Part shown: positions 32,398-40,930 of the stretch, in pieces
Layout of the letters: each line of letters starts with the position of its first letter
Position numbering within the stretch: the stretch's first letter is position 1
Made by a program: the position numbers and the translations under genes
Assembly: GCF_913060805.1 (NCBI RefSeq)
Contig: NZ_CAJXTC010000020.1
Span: 1-64,000, forward strand
DNA: 64,000 nucleotides
Source: an uncultured Draconibacterium sp.
GTDB taxonomy: Bacteria > Bacteroidota > Bacteroidia > Bacteroidales > Prolixibacteraceae
Direction of reading: 5' to 3'
The notes under the pieces: model-generated
Database searches by the model: none
Seen by the model: only the letters and a program-made list of their open reading frames with translations
What the model was told of the DNA's origin: nothing

Positions 32398-34038
32398 ATG
32401 CGTGATCAAACATTAGCAAAACTATTTACTACTGCTTTTCATGAAAACTGGGAGGAACTGGCTTTTTCCGATTTTGAAGGCGGAGATTACACCTATAAAG
32501 ACATTGCCGGAACCATAAAATCGCTGCACCTATTTTATCAACTTGCCGGCTTGCAACGCGGCGATAAAATTGCTGTTTTGGGCAGAAACTCATCGCATTG
32601 GGCAGCCACTTTTTTGTCGGCCATTTCTGCCGGACTGGTAATTGTTCCAATCCTGCCCGATTTTAATAAGAGCGATACAAACCACATTATCAACCACTCC
32701 GAATCGAAACTGATTATTGGAGCCAACGCACTTTTGGAAAAGGTTGATCTCGAATTCTCCGAAAAACTGCAGGCAATAATTAAACTCGAAGATTTTAGTT
32801 TATATGCCGCAAAAGATGAAAATATACAGTACAAACTCAACGACGGATTTCAGTATTACAAGGAAAATAAGTTAAGCAAAGAGGCTTTTGTTTTTGAAGA
32901 ATGGGAGTCCGAAGAAATGTGTATTATCTCTTATACATCGGGCACTTCGGGCTTTACGAAAGGTGTAATGATACCCGAACGAAGCCTGCTTTCGAACGTA
33001 ATTTTTGCACAGGAACACATGCCATTAACAGCCGGAAATAAAATTGTTTCGTTCCTTCCAATGGCACACGTTTACGGACTTCTTTTCGAATTTTTATTCC
33101 CGATAAGTAAAGGATGCCACATTACCTTTTTGAGCAAAATGCCATCGCCGGCAGTTATCACAAAAGCTTTTGGCGAAATAAAACCACACCTCATTTTATC
33201 GGTTCCGCTGGTAATTGAGAAAATCTACAAAAAACGTATTCTGCCTGCCATCGAAAAACCATCGGTAAAATTTATGCTGAAAGTGCCGATCATTTCGAAT
33301 ATCATTCTGAAAAAGATCAGAACAACAATGGTTGAAACATTTGGCGGACGATTCTTCGAAATCGTGATTGGCGGAGCACCGCTGAGTGCCGATGTTGAAG
33401 CATTCTTTAAACGCATAAATTTTCCGTTTACCATTGGCTACGGGATGACCGAATGTGGCCCGCTGATTAGTTACGAAGCGTGGGATAAAACAATGCCATC
33501 ATCGGCCGGAACGCTTGTCGACCGCATGGAAGTTCGCATCGATTCGGAAGATCCGTACAACGTGGTTGGCGAAATTCAGGTAAAAGGAGAAAATGTAATG
33601 TTGGGTTATTACAAAAACGATAAGGAGACAAAAGCGGTGCTCACCGAAGATGGCTGGCTAAAAACCGGCGACCTTGGTGTAACCGACGAGAACAAGTTTA
33701 TTTATATCCGTGGCCGCTCGAAAAATATGCTGCTTGGCCCGTCGGGGCAAAATATTTATCCCGAAGAAATTGAGGCAAAACTTTGCAATCAAAATTACAT
33801 TGCCGAGTGCGTGGTTGTTGAGCGGGATCACAAACTGGTGGCACTGGTTTACCCTGATTTTGAAGCAATGAAAACCGATAATGTTGATGAAAAAGAGTTG
33901 CCGGCAATAATGGCCGAAAACCAAAAAAAGGCCAATGCAGAGTTACCGCGTTACGAACATGTTAGCCGCATTGAGTTGGTTGATGAAGAGTTTGAGAAAA
34001 CGCCAAAACGAAATATAAAACGCTACAAATACGTATAA
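32398..34038 (+). CDS. AMP-dependent acyl-CoA synthetase/ligase
   Basis: A 546-aa member of the ANL superfamily, probably a fatty-acid CoA ligase or acyl-acyl-carrier ligase. The phosphate loop is SYTSGTSGFTKGVM, motif A5 is GYGMTECGPLISYE, and the hinge region is TGDLGVTDENKFIYIRGR. The C-terminal domain carries the catalytic Lys in KTPKRNIKRYKYV. FLPMAHVYGLLFEFLFP is the A4-type motif of long-chain enzymes. The N terminus is shorter than in FadD (546 aa against about 560). The gene is monocistronic with its own terminator. Confidence 0.9.
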   Translation: MRDQTLAKLFTTAFHENWEELAFSDFEGGDYTYKDIAGTIKSLHLFYQLAGLQRGDKIAVLGRNSSHWAATFLSAISAGLVIVPILPDFNKSDTNHIINHSESKLIIGANALLEKVDLEFSEKLQAIIKLEDFSLYAAKDENIQYKLNDGFQYYKENKLSKEAFVFEEWESEEMCIISYTSGTSGFTKGVMIPERSLLSNVIFAQEHMPLTAGNKIVSFLPMAHVYGLLFEFLFPISKGCHITFLSKMPSPAVITKAFGEIKPHLILSVPLVIEKIYKKRILPAIEKPSVKFMLKVPIISNIILKKIRTTMVETFGGRFFEIVIGGAPLSADVEAFFKRINFPFTIGYGMTECGPLISYEAWDKTMPSSAGTLVDRMEVRIDSEDPYNVVGEIQVKGENVMLGYYKNDKETKAVLTEDGWLKTGDLGVTDENKFIYIRGRSKNMLLGPSGQNIYPEEIEAKLCNQNYIAECVVVERDHKLVALVYPDFEAMKTDNVDEKELPAIMAENQKKANAELPRYEHVSRIELVDEEFEKTPKRNIKRYKYV

Positions 34039-34070
34039 AAAAACTCCGGGAATTTTCCCGGAGTTTTTTT
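34037..34070. terminator. Bidirectional terminator between ligase and MscS genes
   Basis: AAACTCCGGGAA pairs with TTCCCGGAGTTT, flanked by A and T runs on both sides. It serves two convergent genes. Confidence 0.9.
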
Positions 34071-34089
34071 ATCAATATATCGTCTGAAT

Positions 34090-34914
34090 CTATTTTTCGA
34101 GCTTGTTTAAATGCACATCCATTTGTGGGAAAGGAATGGTAATTCCAGCCTCATCAAGTGCAACTTTACCAGCTTCGTACACATCAAAATATACAGCCCA
34201 GTAATCGGCAGGCAATGTATAAGGCCGAACAGCCAGATTCACTGAACTGTCGCCCAAGCCTTTTACGCCAACAAAAGGTGCCGGATCTTTCAACACTTTC
34301 GGGTGACTTTCGATGATTTTCAAAAGCACATCTTTGGCCTGTTTAATATTGGATCCATAAGAAATTCCAAAATCCATATCCACCCTTATCAAACCTTCAG
34401 TGGTATAATTTACAATGTCGTTGCTCGACACGGCGGCATTTGGCAAAATAACGGTCTTGTTTTCCGGTGTCAGAAGAATGGTAACAAAAATATGTATCTC
34501 CTTCACGGTTCCGAGATGCCCCTGCGAAACGATAAGGTCACCCACTTTAAAGGGCTTAAACACCAGTATCATCACACCTCCGGCAAAATTCGATAAAGTA
34601 CCCTGCAAGGCCATACCAACAGCCAGTCCGGCAGCACCCAGCACCGCAATAAACGATGTGGTTTCGATACCTACCATTTTGGCGATACTGATCAAAAGCA
34701 TCACCTTTAAAAGTATGTTTATCAAACTTTTTAAGAAACCACGAACCGAAACATTAACATCGCGTTTCTCCATAATTTTTGTAGTTCTCCGGGTAATAAT
34801 TTTTATAACCCACAAACCCAGAATCAGAACCACGATGGCTGCAATTACTTTTAATCCGTAAGTAATCAGCAGGTCATAAGCCATTTCCAAATATTCATTC
34901 ACTTGTTCATTCAT
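34090..34914 (-). CDS. Small-conductance mechanosensitive channel (MscS family)
   Basis: A 274-aa membrane channel that opens on hypo-osmotic stress. ATG 34914 (MNEQVNEYLEMAYD) is chosen; the frame opens at 34983. TM helices lie at about residues 18-38, 65-85 and 95-115; the pore-lining third helix is GAAGLAVGMALQGTLSNFAGGVM, with the alternating Gly/Ala packing of MscS. The beta domain has FKPFKVGDLIVSQGHLGTV and PNAAVSSNDIVNYT, followed by the C-terminal alpha-beta region. The length is close to E. coli MscS (286 aa). Confidence 0.95.
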   Translation of the reverse strand: MNEQVNEYLEMAYDLLITYGLKVIAAIVVLILGLWVIKIITRRTTKIMEKRDVNVSVRGFLKSLINILLKVMLLISIAKMVGIETTSFIAVLGAAGLAVGMALQGTLSNFAGGVMILVFKPFKVGDLIVSQGHLGTVKEIHIFVTILLTPENKTVILPNAAVSSNDIVNYTTEGLIRVDMDFGISYGSNIKQAKDVLLKIIESHPKVLKDPAPFVGVKGLGDSSVNLAVRPYTLPADYWAVYFDVYEAGKVALDEAGITIPFPQMDVHLNKLEK

Positions 34915-35016
34915 TGTGTCAATTGTTAAATTTCTCATCAAGGTAGGCAAATTACACTTCTGAGTCAAGTGCTTGTAGAACACATGTTCATTCTGATCTC
35001 AAAATGGAAATATTGC

Positions 35017-35024
35017 TACATTTG
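35017..35024 (+). promoter_or_regulatory. Candidate -7 box of the DUF5009-like gene
   Basis: TACATTTG matches TAnnTTTG and lies 21 nt before ATG 35046. Because it is inside the longer open frame (from 35004), it supports the shorter start. Confidence 0.5.
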
Positions 35025-35045
35025 TTCAAACTAACTAATACCTTA

Positions 35046-36170
35046 ATGAACTTAAAGTCAAGTAAACGCTTTTCTGAAGATCGGCTTTTGTCGCTCGATT
35101 TTTTTCGTGGAATTACGATGTTTTTGTTAGTTGCCGAAGGCACACATTTGTGGTCGGTATTGGTTGAACCACCGGTTGACGGAACCATTTTCGAAAGTGT
35201 CTTTCTGCAATTTCATCATCACCCCTGGAACGGCTTACGGTTTTGGGATCTAATTCAGCCCTTTTTCATGTTTATCGTTGGTGTGGCAATGCCCTTTTCT
35301 TATGCCAAACGAAAAAAACGTGGCGACTCAACAGCTACAATCACACGGCATATTATAAAACGCTGCATTATTCTTTTGGCATTTGGTGTTGGGCTGCACT
35401 GTGTTTACAACCGAAAACTGGTTTGGGAGTTGTGGAACGTTTTATCGCAACTTTCGATAACCATTTTAATCGCTTACTTTTTAATGCGCTACAAATGGTC
35501 AACTCAAATTGTTGTTTCGATTGGATTATTACTGTTAACCGAAGTACTTTACAGAACTTTCCCGCTCGAGGGCTACAATCAACCTTTTGTAAAAGACCAT
35601 AATTTTGGAAGTTGGGTAGACATGATGCTGATGGGAAAAATAAACAACGGTGGCGGCTGGGTGGCCATCAACTGCATACCTACAGCGGCACATACTATTT
35701 GGGGCGTTGTTGCCGGACAATTGTTGCAATCGGGAAAAAGCCAGACTGAAAAAGTAAAACGATTGGTAATTGGCGGTTCTATCATTTTAGTTTTAGGTTA
35801 TTTGCTCGACTGGACTACGGTAACCCCAATTATAAAACGTATCTCCACCTCGTCGTTTGTTTTGGCGTCGGGTGGCTGGGCACTGCTGGTACTGGCTTTT
35901 AGCTACTGGCTCATCGACATAAAAAAGATCAACAGCTGGATTTTTCCTTTTGTGGTTGTTGGTACCAATTCCATTTTTATCTACCTTTTTTCGAATACAA
36001 TTGGCGGACAATGGTTAAACGGATTCGTGGCCATTTTCACCAATGGTTTTCTGAGCTGGTTTAAAACTCCCGAATTTTTGATAAACCTCATAACCGCTTT
36101 AAGTGTTCTCACACTGGAATGGCTGCTTTGCTATTACCTGTTTATAAAACGAATATATTTTAGAGTTTAA
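35046..36170 (+). CDS. DUF5009-like membrane acyltransferase (HGSNAT-related)
   Basis: A 374-aa polytopic membrane protein. The start at ATG 35046 (MNLKSSKRFSEDR) follows a -7 box. RLLSLDFFRGITMFLLVAEG is the conserved N-terminal motif of the family related to heparan-alpha-glucosaminide N-acetyltransferase and acyltransferase 3. The segment HHPWNGLRFWDLIQPFFMFI contains the conserved His and Trp. About ten TM helices follow. The family is thought to acetylate sugars using acetyl-CoA across the membrane. It precedes a TIM-barrel sugar isomerase gene by 30 nt, which suggests a joint role in sugar metabolism. Confidence 0.85.
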   Translation: MNLKSSKRFSEDRLLSLDFFRGITMFLLVAEGTHLWSVLVEPPVDGTIFESVFLQFHHHPWNGLRFWDLIQPFFMFIVGVAMPFSYAKRKKRGDSTATITRHIIKRCIILLAFGVGLHCVYNRKLVWELWNVLSQLSITILIAYFLMRYKWSTQIVVSIGLLLLTEVLYRTFPLEGYNQPFVKDHNFGSWVDMMLMGKINNGGGWVAINCIPTAAHTIWGVVAGQLLQSGKSQTEKVKRLVIGGSIILVLGYLLDWTTVTPIIKRISTSSFVLASGGWALLVLAFSYWLIDIKKINSWIFPFVVVGTNSIFIYLFSNTIGGQWLNGFVAIFTNGFLSWFKTPEFLINLITALSVLTLEWLLCYYLFIKRIYFRV

Positions 36171-36200
36171 AACTTACTTGATATCAACTAAATTTATAAA

Positions 36201-37112
36201 ATGATGAAAACAAATCGTAGGAACTTTTTAAGAACTACAGCTGCTGCTACGGCAGGTACAATGCTTGTTTCGCCGGCATTTGCAATGAACGGTGCCAAAT
36301 CGCGTTACCAGATTTCACTGGCTGAATGGTCATTCCATAAAGCTTTGTTTGCCGACGAAATGACAAATCTCGACTTTCCGAAAGTTACCCGTGAACTGGG
36401 AATTGACGGAGTGGAGTATGTAAACCAGTTTTTTAAAGACAAAGCAAAGGATGAAAAATACCTGGGCGAATTAAAGAAAATTGCAAAAAACGAAGGTGTT
36501 ACCAACGTGCTGATTATGTGTGATGGCGAAGGAATGGTGGGACATCCGGAAAAAGCCGAACGTGAAAAAACCGTTGAAAATCATAAAAAGTGGATTGATG
36601 CTGCTGCCTTTTTAGGCTGTCATTCAATTCGTGTAAATGCCGGAAGTCGTGGTACTTTTGAAGAGCAACAAAAACTGGCTGCCGACGGTTTACGTATGCT
36701 TTGCGAATATGGCGACACCAAAAAAATCAATGTTATTGTTGAAAACCATGGCGGACTTTCGAGCAACGGCGAATGGCTTTCGGGAGTGATGAAAATGGTT
36801 GACCACAAACGCGTGGGAACATTGCCCGATTTCGGAAACTTCATGATTAACCGCGACACCGGCGAAGAATACGACCGCTACAAAGGTGTTGAACTTTTAA
36901 TGCCTTATGCAAAAGGCGTGAGTGCCAAAACCAATGTGTTTAATGCTGCCGGCGATGAAGCCAACATGGATTATTACCGCCTGATGAAAATTGTTGACGA
37001 TGCAGGATACAAAGGTTTTGTGGGTATCGAATTTGAAGGTACCGAGCTTTCGGAGCGTGATGGAGTAATTGCCACAAAAGCACTTCTTGAGAAAGTATTT
37101 AAAACATTATAG
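36201..37112 (+). CDS. Tat-exported sugar phosphate isomerase/epimerase-like protein
   Basis: A 303-aa TIM-barrel protein of the xylose isomerase-like/AP-endonuclease 2 superfamily. The N terminus has a twin-arginine signal ([16 protein letters not shown], cleaved after about 28), so it probably folds in the cytoplasm and acts in the periplasm. Metal ligands can be placed in [12 protein letters not shown] (Glu/His), [10 protein letters not shown] (Asp) and [11 protein letters not shown] (Glu). Members with Tat signals in Bacteroidota often act in polyol or glycoside catabolism. It is probably co-transcribed with the acyltransferase upstream (30 nt). Confidence 0.88.
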   Translation: MMKTNRRNFLRTTAAATAGTMLVSPAFAMNGAKSRYQISLAEWSFHKALFADEMTNLDFPKVTRELGIDGVEYVNQFFKDKAKDEKYLGELKKIAKNEGVTNVLIMCDGEGMVGHPEKAEREKTVENHKKWIDAAAFLGCHSIRVNAGSRGTFEEQQKLAADGLRMLCEYGDTKKINVIVENHGGLSSNGEWLSGVMKMVDHKRVGTLPDFGNFMINRDTGEEYDRYKGVELLMPYAKGVSAKTNVFNAAGDEANMDYYRLMKIVDDAGYKGFVGIEFEGTELSERDGVIATKALLEKVFKTL

Positions 37113-37303
37113 GCAAAATAACATCGGTATAATTACCTCAACTATTGTTATTTACCATTAATTTTTGTTAATCCTGCTTTATTTCGAAACAATAAAGTTT
37201 TGTGCCCGTAAGTTTAAACAACTTTGTATTCCTAAAAGGACTTAAAGGGGTTGATTGAAAAAATTAATACAAAGTTGAAAAGGTAATTAGTTGTTTGTCT
37301 TTC

Positions 37304-37340
37304 AAAAAAAGGAAGCGATGAAAATTCATCGCTTCCTTTA
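37304..37340. terminator. Bidirectional terminator
   Basis: A 15-bp perfect stem AAAGGAAGCGATGAA / TTCATCGCTTCCTTT with a 2-nt loop and A/T tracts on both sides. It lies between the convergent isomerase and barrel genes. Confidence 0.9.
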
Positions 37341-37359
37341 CTTTTATATCAACCTTATC

Positions 37360-38226
37360 CTAATTTTTGTTTCGGTAGAATGGGAAATTCGGATCAACCC
37401 TTCCGCCGCTGCCTCGTCCTCTTCCGTCGCCAATTTCAAGCAAGTAAACCAAACCTGCACTAATCTGGGCAGTTAACGACAAACGGCGGTTATAGCGCAA
37501 TAAATCAACGCCTTCGTTTTGCTCGTACGTAAAATTCGGAACACCGTCAAGTATCCCGGAATTCAACACTGTACATGTACCATCAATTTCAAACAACAAA
37601 CGGTCGCTTATGGCATAATCAAAACCAAGTCCTCCGCCTACATGAAATGCCGGCCAGCTGTCTTGCTCGCTGTTTTTTGTTCCTCTCGAATACAGCACAT
37701 CCCAATCCAAATCCGGATCAGGTAATTCGCGATAGGTCAAATCCGTTCGAACAAATGCCACAACACCGGTAAGTTTTACAAACGGCGAGAAGGTTTTGTC
37801 GGGCATAAAATAGTACTTGTAGTTAACTGCCAGGTTAAACAAACGCGTGTTGTATTCCAGCGGAGTAATAAAAAATTCATCCTGATAATACTGATAATAA
37901 GGCGTTAGAAAATAGTTGAAAACCGGCGGATCGTCATTAAAACCTTTCAGATGTGAATAATCCAACTCCACACCAAAGTAAGTTTTTTCGGTAACTTGGA
38001 ACAGAATTTCACCCTCGAGACCTGCCGATAATTGTGGTGTAAATTTTTCGCTGCTGGTAGGTGGCGAAACGAGCAAAGCATCGGGATGTGGCACATCGGA
38101 AGTTCCAAACTCGGAAATTAACATGCCGGAATTGACTGCCACTCGAAATCCAATTAACTGAGCATTAACCGAAAAACTGGCCGCCACAAGTAAAACACCG
38201 ATGAAAATCAATCTTCTCACATCCAT
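37360..38226 (-). CDS. Outer-membrane beta-barrel protein
   Basis: A 288-aa exported protein with a signal peptide (about 1-22). The body shows alternating amphipathic strands (AGLEGEILFQV, YFGVELDYSHL, FHVGGGLGFDYAI) and ends in a YNRRLSLTAQISAGLVYLLEIG strand followed by a Gly/Arg-rich tail (GRGRGSGGR). This is the pattern of the OMP_b-brl families in Bacteroidota. No enzymatic residues stand out, and the substrate is not evident. It lies between a terminator and the U32 peptidase gene. Confidence 0.85.
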   Translation of the reverse strand: MDVRRLIFIGVLLVAASFSVNAQLIGFRVAVNSGMLISEFGTSDVPHPDALLVSPPTSSEKFTPQLSAGLEGEILFQVTEKTYFGVELDYSHLKGFNDDPPVFNYFLTPYYQYYQDEFFITPLEYNTRLFNLAVNYKYYFMPDKTFSPFVKLTGVVAFVRTDLTYRELPDPDLDWDVLYSRGTKNSEQDSWPAFHVGGGLGFDYAISDRLLFEIDGTCTVLNSGILDGVPNFTYEQNEGVDLLRYNRRLSLTAQISAGLVYLLEIGDGRGRGSGGRVDPNFPFYRNKN

Positions 38227-38291
38227 CTCTTTGACTTACAGCCATTAATTTAAGCCGTTTTTGTCAAAAAAGGAAACAATGTAAAATAAAT

Positions 38292-39551
38292 CTATCGTCT
38301 TTCTTTTACCTGCGAGGCATCAACCATCTTGTAAAGTTTGTCGGCGCGGCGTATCACTTCGTCGATAGGCACAGAGATTCGTTGCCCTTTTAAGCCTTCT
38401 TCAACGGGTTTTAAATCGAAACGAATTTCGCTTACAGTGTTTTGATAAACTCCTGTTGTTGGGCCGGTAACTACAATCTCATCGCCAACTTGCAGGTTGT
38501 TTGTTTCGAGCTTAAATTCGGCCACACCAATTTTTTTGAAGTAGTTGGTACATTTGCCAATATACAATTTGCGTTTGCTGGCCCTTGAACCGTAATTTTT
38601 GCTCCACTCGCCCAATCGCTGACCAAGGTAATAACCATCCCAAAATCCGCGATTGAAAACAGTAGTTAAACGGTTGTTCCAGTCTTCCACTTTCTCTTCG
38701 GTAAACTCTTCGTCGAAATAAGCGTCAACAGCCTCGCGGTAACACTGAGCAACAGTTTTTACGTATTCGGCTGAACGGGCGCGTCCTTCGATTTTAAGTA
38801 CCGAAACTCCGGCATCGAGTATTTTATTCAGAAAATGAATGGTTTTCAAATCTTTGGGCGACATGATGTACTCATTGTCGATCTCCAGTTCAGCACCGGT
38901 TTGTTTATCGGTAACCGTGTAAGCCCGGCGGCAAGTTTGCAAACAAGCCCCGCGGTTAGCCGACGAGTTCATTTCGTGTAAACTCAGGTAACACTTTCCG
39001 CTGGTGGCCATACACAGCGCACCGTGCACAAACATTTCAATTTTCATCAACTCGCCGTTTGAGCCGGTAATATTTTGCTTTTTAATCTGGTCGCTTATTT
39101 CCCAAACGCGGCCAAGATTCATTTCGCGTGCCAGCACCACAACGTCGGCAAAATTTGAATAGAATTTTACGGCTTCAATGTTGGTAATATTTACCTGCGT
39201 TGAAATATGCACTTCAAGGTTAATGGAACGCGCGTACTGAATTACTGAAATATCGGCTGCAATAACTGCAGAAACTCCTGCTTCTTTGGCGGCATCGATA
39301 ACTTCGTGCATTTTATCCAACTCGCCATCAAAAATTTCCACGTTCATGGTAAGGTAAGTTTTTACCTTATTTTCGGTGGCAATACGCACAATTTTACGCA
39401 GGTCGTCGAGATTAAAATTATTAGACGAGCGCGAACGCATGTTAAGGTTTTCAACACCAAAGTAAACCGATCCGGCTCCTCCCTGAATGGCTGCCATTAA
39501 CGATTCGTACGATCCTACGGGCGCCATTATTTCCACATCTCTTCTTTCCAT
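38292..39551 (-). CDS. U32-family peptidase/RNA-hydroxylation-type protein
   Basis: A 419-aa protein of the U32 family (TrhP/RlhA-like). MAPVGSYESLMAAIQGGAGSVYFG is the conserved N terminus. The signature ESKxCYxSG-like segment appears as HGALCMATSGKCYLSLHEM, and the cluster NRGACLQTCRRAY gives the conserved Cys residues that likely bind an Fe-S cluster. Family members take part in prephenate-dependent tRNA or 23S rRNA hydroxylation; others are called collagenases. The function should therefore be read as RNA modification rather than proteolysis. A -7 box lies upstream. Confidence 0.93.
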   Translation of the reverse strand: MERRDVEIMAPVGSYESLMAAIQGGAGSVYFGVENLNMRSRSSNNFNLDDLRKIVRIATENKVKTYLTMNVEIFDGELDKMHEVIDAAKEAGVSAVIAADISVIQYARSINLEVHISTQVNITNIEAVKFYSNFADVVVLAREMNLGRVWEISDQIKKQNITGSNGELMKIEMFVHGALCMATSGKCYLSLHEMNSSANRGACLQTCRRAYTVTDKQTGAELEIDNEYIMSPKDLKTIHFLNKILDAGVSVLKIEGRARSAEYVKTVAQCYREAVDAYFDEEFTEEKVEDWNNRLTTVFNRGFWDGYYLGQRLGEWSKNYGSRASKRKLYIGKCTNYFKKIGVAEFKLETNNLQVGDEIVVTGPTTGVYQNTVSEIRFDLKPVEEGLKGQRISVPIDEVIRRADKLYKMVDASQVKERR

Positions 39552-39583
39552 TGCTTATGCGTGAAGTTTTAAAAATTGCGGTG

Positions 39584-39591
39584 CAAAGTTA
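39584..39591 (-). promoter_or_regulatory. Candidate -7 box of the U32 gene
   Basis: The minus strand reads TAACTTTG, a full match to TAnnTTTG, 32 nt upstream of the ATG. Confidence 0.45.
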
Positions 39592-39639
39592 AGAGTTTTT
39601 GGGAATTACAGTTATGCTCTGGTAATTCCAAATCACTAA

Positions 39640-40120
39640 TGTCAATACTATAGAAAAAGGTATTTGCTCTATCGAGCGGATTTTACTTTTTGTCTTGAGA
39701 CAATAAGTAAACAAAAAACTCAAGGCTGCGCCCGCTTCACTCGGAAAAGCTACGTAGTGCCGGCTAAAATTCCTGAAACTCGTCGTACCTCCTCAAACAG
39801 CAGTAATTTTTTAACGCCGTCACCACTTGTTTTCCGGCTCACCGGCCGAGGCCGAAGCTTCGAAGCAGCTTTTATTATAGTACTAACGAGACATAAGTGG
39901 AACGGCCTCTTTTGGTCTTTGTCCGTAGTTGAAATAAAACCTTAATGAGAGCGGGAAGCTCCGAGTATGCGAGGAGATCACCCGTCCGAATTTGGGTTTT
40001 ATGAAAATGGAGGATAAAGATTAAAAGTAGCCTTGAACTTTCTGCTTCGTCTTTGCTTTAAGGCAAAGATGAAGGCCTCCGGCAGGATAGTAATTAGAGT
40101 AAAATCTGATCAATTTATAA
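39640..40120. repeat. Unassigned repeat-like intergenic block
   Basis: The 650-nt gap between the U32 gene and the transporter cluster differs from the usual AT-rich spacers: it is richer in GC and in hairpins. TTACTTTTTGTCT / AGACAATAAGTAA (39683-39710) is a 13-bp stem with one mismatch; GAGCGGGAAGCTC and CTCC...GGAG stems lie near 39949-39975. A 93-codon frame (39664-39945, +) has a biased, Ser/Arg-rich composition and no family I know. I read the block as a decayed multi-copy element, not a gene. Confidence 0.4.
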
Positions 40121-40139
40121 TCTAAACGATCTATTAATG

Positions 40140-40200
40140 CAATAGAAACAACGATGCCCTCACTCATTCTCAGAGCAAGGGCATCACTTCTGTTCTATTG
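40140..40200 (-). terminator. Long inverted repeat ending the transporter cluster
   Basis: CAATAGAA (40140-40147) pairs with TTCTATTG (40193-40200), and GATGCCCT (40153-40160) with AGGGCATC (40178-40185). It begins 2 nt after the stop codon of the last gene. The U-tract is weak, so it may be a stability hairpin as well as a terminator. Confidence 0.65.
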
Positions 40201-40201
40201 T

Positions 40202-40924
40202 TTAAACAAACTTTTCGCGTTTCTGTAAATTAAAAAGGCCGTACAAAACGAACACCAAAGTGGCGATCCCCATAAAAATCCGGTTCTTGCGGATAATTCC
40301 AATCCAAATTACCTCGTTCAGGTTATCCGGTATTTCGAACGGATTCAGAAAAATATCCCACTGTGTATTCCGCATTCCGGTATCCTGTAGAATAATTAAT
40401 GCCACTCCAATTAACACCATTGCCACAGCTGTTCCGTTTCCGTTTTTAATGACAGTTGAGAACATAAACGACATCGATCCTAAAAATATGATCGGGTACA
40501 TTAACTGGTACGACATTTCCAGCAGGTTAATTTTGTACAGCAGTACCGAAGCCAACGCTGAAAAAAGAACGATAATGACAAATACGAGCGTATAAATCAT
40601 TACCAAACGCACCAGCCAAACTTTATAACGGTAGTTCGGAATTCCGAAAAGTATTTCAAGCATTCGCGAATCATCGTCGTTTTGTATGCCAAAAACCGAC
40701 GGATAGAAAATGAGCAACACGCCCGGGAAAATCAGCAGTGTATAAACCACATCTTCCGACATGGAGCCGCCGTTATAAACCGTTTGAATGGCAAAAAACA
40801 AAAAGAATGCAAGTGCTGCTATTAAAAACCAAATAAACCGGTTGGCAAAGATGATTCTTAAGTTATACCGTATCATTTTAATTAAAATATACAGCCTGTT
40901 TTTTATATCGAATTGTCTTTCCAT
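40202..40924 (-). CDS. ABC-2-type membrane protein
   Basis: A 240-aa polytopic protein, last gene of the ABC/RND cluster. Six hydrophobic segments are visible, with FIWFLIAALAFFLFF, VVYTLLIFPGVLLIF, YTLVFVIIVLFSALASVLL, LMYPIIFLGSMSFMFST, VAMVLIGVALIIL and a final one near the C terminus. The QNDDDSRMLEILFGIPNYRYKVW segment after TM2 is the coupling-helix-type region of ABC-2 permeases of this group. It lies 6 nt after the RND-ABC fusion and probably supplies the membrane half for the ATPase fused there. The substrate is unknown. Confidence 0.8.
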   Translation of the reverse strand: MERQFDIKNRLYILIKMIRYNLRIIFANRFIWFLIAALAFFLFFAIQTVYNGGSMSEDVVYTLLIFPGVLLIFYPSVFGIQNDDDSRMLEILFGIPNYRYKVWLVRLVMIYTLVFVIIVLFSALASVLLYKINLLEMSYQLMYPIIFLGSMSFMFSTVIKNGNGTAVAMVLIGVALIILQDTGMRNTQWDIFLNPFEIPDNLNEVIWIGIIRKNRIFMGIATLVFVLYGLFNLQKREKFV

Positions 40925-40930
40925 AATTCC

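Noticed and set aside
39664-39945. 93-codon frame in the repeat-like block
   Set aside because: Biased Ser/Arg composition and hairpin-rich DNA; no start context or known family, so it is not called a gene.
39640-40120. Group II intron remnant
   Set aside because: No domain V-like hairpin, no GUGYG start and no reverse transcriptase fragment could be found.
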